From positions 3,410,001 to 3,474,000 of the forward strand of contig NZ_CP157390.1 in NCBI RefSeq assembly GCF_040050925.1: DNA of 64,000 nucleotides. The letters run 5' to 3'. The notes below the pieces were generated by a model. The model did no database searches. It was not told the DNA's origin and saw nothing but the letters and a program-made list of their open reading frames with translations. The translations under genes and the position numbers were made by a program. This DNA is from Leifsonia sp. NPDC080035. Lineage in GTDB: Bacteria > Actinomycetota > Actinomycetes > Actinomycetales > Microbacteriaceae. Shown here piece after piece: positions 48,363-55,718 of this stretch; within the stretch, counting starts at the first letter, position 1, and every line of letters begins with the position of its first letter.

Positions 48363-49220
48363 GTGCGGAAGGGTGCGGTCTGGGCGGGTGCGGTCGCGGC
48401 GTGCGCTCTGGTGGCGGCCGTGATCGGCGGATGCGCGGCACGACCCTCCGCTCCGGCGGATGGGGCCGCGTCGTCGCCCGCCGCCACGCTTCCCGATCCG
48501 GACGCCGGCTTCGACTACCAGCTCGGCGGCCCTTCGTCCCCGCCGGAGGGCGTGACGGTCGTGGAGCGCGACCGGACCGCGCCTCCCGCCGGCGCCGGGT
48601 ACGACATCTGCTACGTGAACGGCTTCCAGACCCAGCCGGACGCCTCCGCCGCGTTCGCGAAGCGGCACCCCGACCTCGTGCTGCGGGCGGGCGGGAAGCC
48701 GCTGGCGGATCCGGGCTGGCCGGACGAGTACCTGTTCGACACCTCCACCCGGGCCAAACGCGCCGCCATCGCGGCGACGGTCGGCGAATGGATCGAGGGC
48801 TGCGCGCGCGACGGCTTCGACGCGGTGGAGATCGACAACCTCGACTCGTACACGCGCTCGCACGACGCCCTGACCGTGGACGACAACCTGGCGCTCGCGG
48901 CGGACTACGCGCGCATCGCCCACGGCGCGGGACTCGCGATCGCGCAGAAGAACACCGCCGACCAGACGCGCCGGCTGGCGAAGGCCGGCTACGACTTCGC
49001 GGTGACGGAGTCCTGCTTCGCGTACCAGGAATGCGACGCGTACACGTCCGTGTATCCGGTCGTTCTGGACATCGAGTACACGGACGAGCTCGGCGCCGCG
49101 CGGTTCGGGGCCGCGTGCGCGAGCGACGACCGCCCCTCCGCGATGATCCTGCGCGACCACGACCTCGTCGCGTCGTCGGACCCTGCCCACGTCTACCGGT
49201 CCTGCCCGCCGCGCCCCTGA
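48363..49220 (+). CDS. GH114-like (endo-alpha-1,4-polygalactosaminidase family) lipoprotein
   Basis: A 285-residue secreted protein. A signal peptide ends in a lipobox-like VIGGC (Cys near residue 22). The TIM-barrel part contains YDICYVNGF (near 80), the conserved GFDAVEIDNLDSY (near 153) and AIAQKNT, typical of GH114/TM1410-type glycosidases. The GTG lies six bases after TAGGCT (48351-48356), which overlaps the copB stop codon, so it has its own leaderless promoter inside the copB end. It may act on cell-surface galactosamine polymers. Confidence 0.82.
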   Translation: MRKGAVWAGAVAACALVAAVIGGCAARPSAPADGAASSPAATLPDPDAGFDYQLGGPSSPPEGVTVVERDRTAPPAGAGYDICYVNGFQTQPDASAAFAKRHPDLVLRAGGKPLADPGWPDEYLFDTSTRAKRAAIAATVGEWIEGCARDGFDAVEIDNLDSYTRSHDALTVDDNLALAADYARIAHGAGLAIAQKNTADQTRRLAKAGYDFAVTESCFAYQECDAYTSVYPVVLDIEYTDELGAARFGAACASDDRPSAMILRDHDLVASSDPAHVYRSCPPRP

Positions 49221-49229
49221 TCTGGTGAC

Positions 49230-49284
49230 GAGGGGCACGTTGTTGTCCCTTTCGGGGCCGAAAAGTGACAACGACGTGCCCCTC
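49230..49284. repeat. long near-perfect hairpin before the MFS gene
   Basis: Arms of 18 bases (49230-49247, GAGGGGCACGTTGTTGTC, and 49267-49284) pair except for one G-T position, and the middle (TTTCGGGGCCGAAAA) extends the stem to about 26 bp. It lies between two genes on the same strand, after the GH114 stop and 31 bases before the MFS ATG. It could end the first transcript or fold in the leader of the second. Confidence 0.65.
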
Positions 49285-49315
49285 GGCGGATAGCCTGAAC
49301 CGGGGAGGGACGCGG

Positions 49316-50602
49316 ATGTCGGCGACCGGCGGGGAACGATCCGGGGTCTTCCGCGTGCCCGGCTTCGCGTCCTACTGGAGCGCGTACACGGTCTCCGCGT
49401 TCGGCTCGTACGTCACCTCGCTCGCACTGCAGGTGCTCGTGGTGGCGTTGGACGGTTCCGCGACGGACGTCGGGCTGGTGAGCGCGGCGCGCTGGGCGCC
49501 GTATCTGGTGCTCGGCCTGGTGGTCGGGGCGCTGGTCGACCGGAGGCGCCGCCGGCCCATCGTGGTGGGCAGCGACCTCGGCCGGTTCCTGCTGCTCGCT
49601 GCGATCGCGGTCCTCGGCTGGATCGGTTGGCTCGGCATCCCACTGCTCCTGGTGCTGGTAGCCCTCGTCGGCCTGCTGTCGCTGACCGGGGATGCGGCGT
49701 CCCAGGCGCTGCTGCCCCGCATCGTCCCGCGCACGGCGCTGCTGCCCGCCCACGCCAGGACCGACCAGAGCGACGCCGTCGCGCAGACGACGGGTCCGCT
49801 GGTGGCCGGTGCGCTCGTGTCCCTGCTGGGAGCTGCGACCGCCGTTGTCGTGGATGCGCTCAGTTACCTGTTCTCGGCGGTCGCGATCGCGCGGATCCGT
49901 CTCGATGAGCCGCCGTCGCGCCCGCTGGCCGGCGCGCGCCTCGGCCACGAGATCGCGGAGGGGCTCCGGTGGGTGTACCGGCATCGCACGCTCGGTCCGA
50001 TGGCGGTCGGGACGCACCTCTGGTTCCTGTTCAATGCCGTGTTCGGCACGGCGTTCGTCTCCTTCGCCCTGATCGAGCTCGGACTGGACGCCTTCCAGCT
50101 GGGCGTCGCACTCGCCGGGGCGGGGGTCGCCGGCCTGATCGGGAGTTCGGTGGCGCCGCGCATCGGACGGCGCTGGGGGGCCGGGCGCGCAGTCATCGCC
50201 AGCAACCTTGTCATGGGTCTCGGCTGGGCGGTCGTCGCGGCGGTCCCGTCCGGGGTGTCCGGGTGGCTCGCGGCCGGCCTGCTCTGCTGCGGGCAGCTCC
50301 TCTACGGGCTGGGGCTCGGCCTCAGCAACTCGAACGAGATGGCCTACCGCCAGGCGCTCACGCCGGACGAGTTGCAGGCGCGCACGAACACCACCATCCG
50401 CTCGGTGAACCGCGCGATGATCGTCGTGGGCGCACCGCTCGGCGGTGTGCTCGCCACAGCACTCGGCTACCAGGCGGCCGTGTGGATCGCCGTCGCCGGC
50501 CTGGTCGTTGCGACGGCCATCCTCGCGCTGTCCCCGTTCCGGTACGCTCGCCACGCCGCATCCGACACCGCCGCATCCGACTCCCCCGCATCCCGGCCGT
50601 GA
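49316..50602 (+). CDS. MFS transporter
   Basis: A 428-residue major facilitator with 12 predicted helices. The loop 2-3 signature appears as GALVDRRRRRPIVVGSDLGR (residues 65-84), and a proline-rich PRIVPRTALLPAHA segment near 140 is typical of the MFS 3/enterobactin exporter-like group. It probably exports a drug or siderophore. The ATG at 49316 follows GGGGAGGGA. The C-terminal tail is a low-complexity Ala/Ser/Asp run. It is preceded by a long hairpin. Confidence 0.87.
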   Translation: MSATGGERSGVFRVPGFASYWSAYTVSAFGSYVTSLALQVLVVALDGSATDVGLVSAARWAPYLVLGLVVGALVDRRRRRPIVVGSDLGRFLLLAAIAVLGWIGWLGIPLLLVLVALVGLLSLTGDAASQALLPRIVPRTALLPAHARTDQSDAVAQTTGPLVAGALVSLLGAATAVVVDALSYLFSAVAIARIRLDEPPSRPLAGARLGHEIAEGLRWVYRHRTLGPMAVGTHLWFLFNAVFGTAFVSFALIELGLDAFQLGVALAGAGVAGLIGSSVAPRIGRRWGAGRAVIASNLVMGLGWAVVAAVPSGVSGWLAAGLLCCGQLLYGLGLGLSNSNEMAYRQALTPDELQARTNTTIRSVNRAMIVVGAPLGGVLATALGYQAAVWIAVAGLVVATAILALSPFRYARHAASDTAASDSPASRP

Positions 50603-50633
50603 CGCATTCGCGCTCGAGCGGAGCAGGGCCGCC

Positions 50634-51185
50634 TCAGCGCAGGGGCACGGTGGCCGCGGGCGCGATGTCGGCCGTGCGGCCGGGGCCGGTGTGGCCCGAC
50701 CAGTACATGTTGGTGTGGGCGACCACCAGTTCCGGCGGCGGTGCGCCCCACTCGCTGAGGTCCTCGGTGGTGTGCGCGTCCTCGACCAGCGTCACGTCGT
50801 AGCCGCGCGTGAAGCCGCCGTGGATGGTCGAACGGATGCACTCGTCGGTCTGCGAGCCCGTCACGACGATGCGGCTCACGCCCGCCCCGGCGAGGACATC
50901 CTCGAGTCCGGTGCCCTCGAACGCGTCCGGGTAGTGCTTCTCCACCAGCGGCTCCGCGTCGTCGCGGACGAGTTCGTCGACGAACCGCCAGTCGTCGCTG
51001 CCGCGCTCGACATGCTCGTCCGAGTGCTGCACCCAGACGACCGGGGTTCCCTCGGCCCGCGCTCGGTCGACGAGACCGCGGATGTTCGCGACGACCTCGT
51101 CGCGTCGGTGCGCACCGCCGATCACGCCGTTCTGCACGTCGATCACCAGCAGCGCCGTCCCCTCCCGTCCGACGAGCGTGCTCAC
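50634..51185 (-). CDS. isochorismatase-like cysteine hydrolase
   Basis: A 183-residue cysteine hydrolase. The triad is visible: Asp in LLVIDVQNG (near residue 16), Lys in PLVEKHYPDAF (near 83) and Cys in SQTDECIRSTI (near 114). Members hydrolyse amides such as nicotinamide or ureido acids, or vinyl ethers; the substrate is unknown. The GTG at 51185 overlaps the stop of the preceding RibD_C-like gene as GTGA, so the two enzymes form an operon. Confidence 0.9.
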   Translation of the reverse strand: MSTLVGREGTALLVIDVQNGVIGGAHRRDEVVANIRGLVDRARAEGTPVVWVQHSDEHVERGSDDWRFVDELVRDDAEPLVEKHYPDAFEGTGLEDVLAGAGVSRIVVTGSQTDECIRSTIHGGFTRGYDVTLVEDAHTTEDLSEWGAPPPELVVAHTNMYWSGHTGPGRTADIAPAATVPLR

Positions 51186-51778
51186 GATGCCTCCGTCCGG
51201 CGGTAGGTGCTGATGACGATTCCGGCGGGGACGGTGTGGCTCTCGATCAGGGTCAGGCGCGAGACCGGGAAGCCGTCCCCGAACAGCTTCTTACCCGTCC
51301 CGAGCACCAGCGGGAAGACCATGAGCCGGTACTCGTCGATGAGGTCGTGCTCGGCGAGCGTCCGGATCAGCGACGTGCTCCCCCACACCCGGATCTCGCC
51401 CTCGGTCTCCTCGCGCAGCCGGCGCACCGCGCCCGGCACGTCCGGCCCGAGCAGGTACGAGTTCTGCCAGCCGACCTCCGTCAGTGTGTTCGACGCGACG
51501 TACTTCGGGATGCGGTTGTAGAGCCGGGTCAGCTCACCCTGGAACCCGGGCGCATCCTCCGGCCACACGCCCCACGCGTTCGCGAAGATCTCGTACGTCC
51601 TCCGGCCGAGCAGCAGCGCCGTTGAGCGCTTCTCCCACTCCGGAACCGTCTCCTGATCATCGAAGCCCAGCTGCCAGCCGCCGTGCGGGAAACCGCCCTC
51701 GCGGTCCTCGTCGCTGGCGCCCGGCGCCTGCGCGACCCCGTCGAGTGTCAGGAAGGTCTGCACAACGATCGAACCCAT
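51182..51778 (-). CDS. dihydrofolate reductase family protein (RibD_C-like), copy 3
   Basis: A 198-residue RibD_C-like protein starting MGSIVVQTFLTLDGVAQAPG, with LLLGRRTYEIFANAW (near residue 57), PKYVASNTL (near 90) and RVWGSTSLIRTL (near 133). It shares these landmarks with the copies at 28115 and 30912. It is translationally coupled to an isochorismatase-like gene, so reductase and hydrolase may act in one short pathway, possibly on a heterocyclic compound (inference). Confidence 0.88.
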   Translation of the reverse strand: MGSIVVQTFLTLDGVAQAPGASDEDREGGFPHGGWQLGFDDQETVPEWEKRSTALLLGRRTYEIFANAWGVWPEDAPGFQGELTRLYNRIPKYVASNTLTEVGWQNSYLLGPDVPGAVRRLREETEGEIRVWGSTSLIRTLAEHDLIDEYRLMVFPLVLGTGKKLFGDGFPVSRLTLIESHTVPAGIVISTYRRTEAS

Positions 51779-51851
51779 CTCGTCTCCCTCCGGTCACCGA
51801 CGAGTCTGCGCCGCTCGCCGCGCCGGCACCAGCCCCGGCTCGTCAACCCGG

Positions 51852-51880
51852 TTGCCGGACCGCGCACCCCGGTCTACCGT
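51852..51880 (+). promoter_or_regulatory. promoter of the Dps gene
   Basis: TTGCCG (51852-51857) and TACCGT (51875-51880) are separated by 17 bases, a good principal-sigma match for an actinobacterium. The expected start near 51887 leaves a leader of about 30 bases that contains GAAGGAGGAA before the ATG at 51916. Confidence 0.6.
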
Positions 51881-51915
51881 CCTCGCCGAACCATCCATCA
51901 GAAGGAGGAACCACC

Positions 51916-52503
51916 ATGGCCACTGCGCGCACGAAGTCCGGAACGAAGAGCACGTCGGCGAAGGTGTCCGCGCCGCGGACGAGCTCTCCGAAGGGAGCGA
52001 GCGCCGGCGAGCACTCCACCCGTCGCGAGAACGCGGAGGGCGGCTTCGTCGCCTCCGCCTCGCTCGCCGGCGACCTGCAGCGGGTTCACGTGGACCTGAT
52101 CGAGCTGCACCTGCAGGGAAAGCAGGCGCACTGGAACATCGTCGGCCGCAACTTCCGCGACCTGCACCTGCAACTCGACGAGATCGTCGAGGCGGCCCGC
52201 GAGTTCAGCGACGACGTCGCCGAGCGGCTGCGCGCGCTGCACGCGACTCCGGACGGGCGCTCCCGCACGGTGTCCGAGCAGACCTCGCTGGAGGAGTTCC
52301 CGAACGGCGAGATCGACACCGCGGCAGCGGTCGACCTGATCACCAACCGCCTCGAGAGCGTCGTTCGCACCATGCGGTCGGTGCACGACGACGTTGACGA
52401 GGAGGACCCGACCTCGGCCGACCTGCTGCACGCGATCATCGAGCGGTTCGAGCAGCTGGCCTGGATGGTCAGCGCGGAGAACCGCACCCCCTCCGCCCAG
52501 TGA
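51916..52503 (+). CDS. Dps family ferritin with basic N-terminal tail
   Basis: A 195-residue Dps. Residues 1-40 are Lys/Thr/Ser-rich, suited to DNA binding. The four-helix core has the ferroxidase residues in LHLQGKQAHWNIVGRNFRDLHL (His, Asp, Glu spread here) and DDVAERLRAL. Dps dodecamers oxidise Fe2+ with H2O2 and protect DNA. The ATG follows GAAGGAGGAA. It is convergent with the glycosyltransferase across a very long hairpin. Confidence 0.93.
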   Translation: MATARTKSGTKSTSAKVSAPRTSSPKGASAGEHSTRRENAEGGFVASASLAGDLQRVHVDLIELHLQGKQAHWNIVGRNFRDLHLQLDEIVEAAREFSDDVAERLRALHATPDGRSRTVSEQTSLEEFPNGEIDTAAAVDLITNRLESVVRTMRSVHDDVDEEDPTSADLLHAIIERFEQLAWMVSAENRTPSAQ

Positions 52504-52517
52504 GCCCCGTCATCGAG

Positions 52518-52598
52518 TGAGCGCCGCCATCCGCTCCGGAGTTCTTCCCGCGACACGCCGGGTGGGCGCGGGAAGAACTCCGGAACGGGCGGCGCTCA
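52518..52598. terminator. very long hairpin between Dps and glycosyltransferase genes
   Basis: Two nested perfect stems: TGAGCGCCGCC (52518-52528) with 52588-52598, and CCGGAGTTCTTCCCGCG (52536-52552) with 52567-52583, joined by a 7/4-base internal loop. The loop is ACACGCCGGGTGGG. The right arm contains the stop codon of the minus-strand glycosyltransferase. It should terminate both convergent genes, although its length is more than is needed. Confidence 0.7.
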
Positions 52599-53279
52599 CG
52601 CGGTGAGGTCGCGCAGGTAGCGGGCGTAGCCGTCCGGCGCCCGCCCGATGAGGCGGCTCGAGGTGCGCACGGGTTCGGCGTCGTCCGCGACGACCCGGAA
52701 CCCGTCCGCCCGCAGCCGCGCGACCAGCTCCACATCCTCCCCGACGGGAAGCGGCGGGAACCCGCCGACCGCGGTGTATGCGCTCGCCCGCACCCCGAGG
52801 TTGGCGCCGTGCACGTGCCCGACCGTCGCGCCCGGACCGTGGCTGCGGTGCCAGGCGTGCCGGCGCGACGCGTCCAGGTCCGCGAGCCGGGGGACGACCG
52901 CGCCGACGTACGCGTCCGCGGCGCGCTCCGCTGTCAGGTGCTCGCGCAACCAGCCGGGCGGGACGGTGCCGTCGGCGTCCGTGAACGCGAGCCAGATCTC
53001 CTCCTGACGAACCTCCGGAATCCGGATCGCGGCGAGCCCGGCGGCGACGGCGTCGGCGCGGCTCCGCCCGACGTTGCCGTGCTCGCGCTCCAGGACAAGG
53101 ACGTCCGGGAACCGCCTGAGGACCCCGGCCGAGTCGTCGGTGCACGAGTCCAGCACCACGACGACCGTGGACGGCACGTCGACGAGGGCCCGGGCGCGCG
53201 CGAGCGAGCGCACGCAGGCGCCCAGCGTGAGCTCCTCGTCCCGCGCCGGGACCGCGATCAGGATGTGCCGCACGCTCAC
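52596..53279 (-). CDS. family 2 glycosyltransferase
   Basis: A 227-residue GT2 enzyme. IAVPARDEELTLGACVRSL opens the GT-A fold, VVVLDSCTDDS (near residue 42) and LAFTDADGTVPPGWL (D-x-D near 100) bind the nucleotide-sugar and metal, and GGFPPLPVGEDVELVARL is the family ED motif. It has no membrane segment. The GTG at 53279 overlaps the stop of the PIG-L/methyltransferase gene as GTGA. It is the last of three coupled genes. Confidence 0.88.
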   Translation of the reverse strand: MSVRHILIAVPARDEELTLGACVRSLARARALVDVPSTVVVVLDSCTDDSAGVLRRFPDVLVLEREHGNVGRSRADAVAAGLAAIRIPEVRQEEIWLAFTDADGTVPPGWLREHLTAERAADAYVGAVVPRLADLDASRRHAWHRSHGPGATVGHVHGANLGVRASAYTAVGGFPPLPVGEDVELVARLRADGFRVVADDAEPVRTSSRLIGRAPDGYARYLRDLTA

Positions 53280-54553
53280 CCGAACACCTCCAGCACGAAT
53301 GCGTCCTCCGCGTGCCGCACCCGGCGCTGGAGCCCGGAGAGCCCGGCGAACGCGGCATGGGCCTCCGCCCCGGACTGCGCGAAGTCGTCCGCGGAACCGG
53401 TCCAGTGGCAGAGCACCACCTCGCCGCCGGGGGCGAGCGCCCCGACGATGCGCTCGATGCACTCCGCCCACTGGTCGCGCGCGAGGTAGTAGGCGAGCTC
53501 GGAGACGACGACCAAGTCGAAGCGCCCGGGAGGCCACTGCGCCGGCACGCGCATCCGCTCGACCGTGACGCCGGCCATCCCGGCGGTGCGGGCGCGCGCG
53601 AGTGCGACGGCGGAGGCGGCGGCGTCCACGCCGAGCAGGACGTCGCAGCGCTCGGCGAGCGCCGCGGTCGTCTCGCCGTTCGAGCACCCGAGCTCCAGGG
53701 CGTTCCCGTAGCTCTCCCGCGGGAGGGACGCCACGAGCAGCGTGCGCTTGCGGCGCTCGTACCAGCGGGTCCGTGCTCCCCAGGGGTCGTCCGCCTCCCG
53801 GTGCAGCCGCTCGAAGTGGTCACTGATGGGGTCGGCGAGGCGGCCGGCGACCGGCTCGACGAGGATTCCGGGGCCGTCGGCCGCGCGCCGGAGCAGCTCC
53901 GGGGAGAGCACGCCGTCCGGGTTCGTCGGCGAGTGCCGTTGCGAGGCGAACGCGGCGAGCGCCGCCTCCACTCGCGCTCGCTCCCCGGCGCCCGCGTCGA
54001 AGGCGATCGCCCGCTCCCACGGCAGGTCCGCCGGGCTCCCCCACTGCCACAGCCAGATCGGGTACAGCAGGACGCGGTCGCCACGCTCCGTGCTCCGCCG
54101 GGCGACGGCCCTGCCGAGCGTGCGATGGTCGCCGTGCCGGTCGCCCGGCCACGGGGCGAGGACGAGCCGCCGGCCGCCGCCTCCCCCGGCCAGCGCCGCC
54201 TCCACCGCGGCCTCCAGTTCGTCCTCGTGGTGCTTCAGACCGCCGTCGGGCAGCCCCAGCCAGGTCACGTCCGCGTGGACGCCGAGCGCCACGAGCGCGT
54301 CGCCGAGCTCCGCCTCGCGCTCGGGCTCGCTGCAGGTCGCGACGATCACCGACACAGGCCGGTCGAGCGCGGCGAAGGCGGCGAGCAGACCGCCCGCGCC
54401 GAGTGTCTCGTCGTCGGGATGCGCCGAGAAGACGACGACGGACTCGTACCCCGCGAGCTCCGCCGCGGACAGCACGGGAACGCCCGCCTCGCGCACCGAA
54501 CGCTCCCACTCCGACGCGGAGGTCTCGGCCACGAGCGGATCGAACGTCACCAC
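53276..54553 (-). CDS. PIG-L deacetylase fused to SAM methyltransferase
   Basis: A 425-residue fusion. Residues 35-225 are a PIG-L/LmbE deacetylase: VVVFSAHPDDETLGAGGLLA has the Zn-binding HPDDE and PWPGDRHGDHRTLG the second metal motif. Residues about 285-425 are a class I methyltransferase (NodS-like): ALELGCSNGETTAALAERC is SAM motif I. The protein could remove an N-acyl group from an amino sugar and methylate it. The start GTG GTG overlaps the acyl-CoA dehydrogenase-like stop. Confidence 0.88.
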   Translation of the reverse strand: MVTFDPLVAETSASEWERSVREAGVPVLSAAELAGYESVVVFSAHPDDETLGAGGLLAAFAALDRPVSVIVATCSEPEREAELGDALVALGVHADVTWLGLPDGGLKHHEDELEAAVEAALAGGGGGRRLVLAPWPGDRHGDHRTLGRAVARRSTERGDRVLLYPIWLWQWGSPADLPWERAIAFDAGAGERARVEAALAAFASQRHSPTNPDGVLSPELLRRAADGPGILVEPVAGRLADPISDHFERLHREADDPWGARTRWYERRKRTLLVASLPRESYGNALELGCSNGETTAALAERCDVLLGVDAAASAVALARARTAGMAGVTVERMRVPAQWPPGRFDLVVVSELAYYLARDQWAECIERIVGALAPGGEVVLCHWTGSADDFAQSGAEAHAAFAGLSGLQRRVRHAEDAFVLEVFG

Positions 54554-55542
54554 GCCGCCTCCACCTCACCCAGGTGCCGGGCCAGGGACGCGTCGTCGCG
54601 TCCGCGATGGTACTGCGACACGTAGAGCTCGAGGTCGGCGCAGCGGCGGGCGAGCGAGGCATCGAAGGCCAGCGCCGCCGGCCCGAGCACGTCGCGCGCG
54701 CAGGCCAGCGCCTCGACCGCCGCGTCGGCGGCGAGGCCGCGCACGGTGTGGGCCAGCGCGGCCCCGTCGCGCTCCGCTCCCCCGTCGATCCGCCGTGCCG
54801 CGTCGTCGAGCGCCAGGCGCGCGGCGTGCACACTCCGGTGCAGCGCACCGGCGCGTGCGCCGGTGATGGCGTCGTCGGGGCGCGACCGCGCGCGAGCGAT
54901 GACGGCGGTGAGGATCGGCAGCGTCGCCCCGAGCCAGCAGGCCGCGACCCCGATCCCTCCCCAGCGGAACCCGGGCCGCTCCAGATACCAGCCGTCCGCG
55001 CCGACGGGCGTCGCGGGCGCGGCGTCGAACCGGACGGGACCGCTCTCCACCTCCGCGAGCCCGTGTGCGACCCAGCCGGACGGCTCGACAGTGACGCGAT
55101 CCCGCAGCGCGACGGCGAACAGCCTCCTGCGTCCGTCGCCCGTCGAGGCGGATACCAGCGCGTGCGACAGCGACCCGGCGAGCGAGCACCACGCCTTGCG
55201 GCCGTGCAGCGTCCAGCCGCCGTCCGCGCTCTCGGCGCGGGTCTCGGCGCCGGGCGCCTCCGCCGCGAAGACGCCCCAGGTGCTTCCCGGAGCCGGGGCG
55301 GGCTCCCCGGCCTCCGCGAGGATGGCGAGCGCATCGACGTGCGGCTCGAGCACCCGCGCCGCCGTCACATCGGCCGCGGCCACCCGTGCAAGACCGCTGA
55401 ACCGCTCGGCGGTTCCGCCCGAGGCGGGCAGCGGGAGCAGGTCGGCGCCGGGAATGTCGGCGAGGGCGTCGAGCAGGGGTGCGATGCGGCCGCCGCACTC
55501 CCCGGCCGTCGCGATGTACTGGTCGAGAGCAGAGGTCACCAT
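54547..55542 (-). CDS. acyl-CoA dehydrogenase-like protein
   Basis: A 331-residue flavoprotein-like protein, shorter than usual (about 380). The central beta domain (LHGRKAWCSLAGSLSHAL near residue 110) and C-terminal helices match the ACAD fold, but the late YEGT-type catalytic Glu motif is missing; YVSQYHRGRDDASLARHLG occupies that region. It may use flavin for another reaction. The ATG at 55542 is preferred for its GGGAGGA site; an ATG at 55632 would add 30 residues. It leads the coupled trio and is divergent from the P450 gene. Confidence 0.82.
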   Translation of the reverse strand: MVTSALDQYIATAGECGGRIAPLLDALADIPGADLLPLPASGGTAERFSGLARVAAADVTAARVLEPHVDALAILAEAGEPAPAPGSTWGVFAAEAPGAETRAESADGGWTLHGRKAWCSLAGSLSHALVSASTGDGRRRLFAVALRDRVTVEPSGWVAHGLAEVESGPVRFDAAPATPVGADGWYLERPGFRWGGIGVAACWLGATLPILTAVIARARSRPDDAITGARAGALHRSVHAARLALDDAARRIDGGAERDGAALAHTVRGLAADAAVEALACARDVLGPAALAFDASLARRCADLELYVSQYHRGRDDASLARHLGEVEAAW

Positions 55543-55718
55543 TCGAGCATCCTCCCGCTCGACCGGACGGGCGAGGCCTTGACGGGCGGCAGCGGCGCGT
55601 GGCATGCGCTCGTCGATCGTCCGCTTCGTCATGGAAACGGTCTGACCGCGGCCGAGCCGGCACAACCCCTTGCAGCGCGGCCGGATCGGGTGTCGGGTGA
55701 CGACGGGAGGGGATGCGC

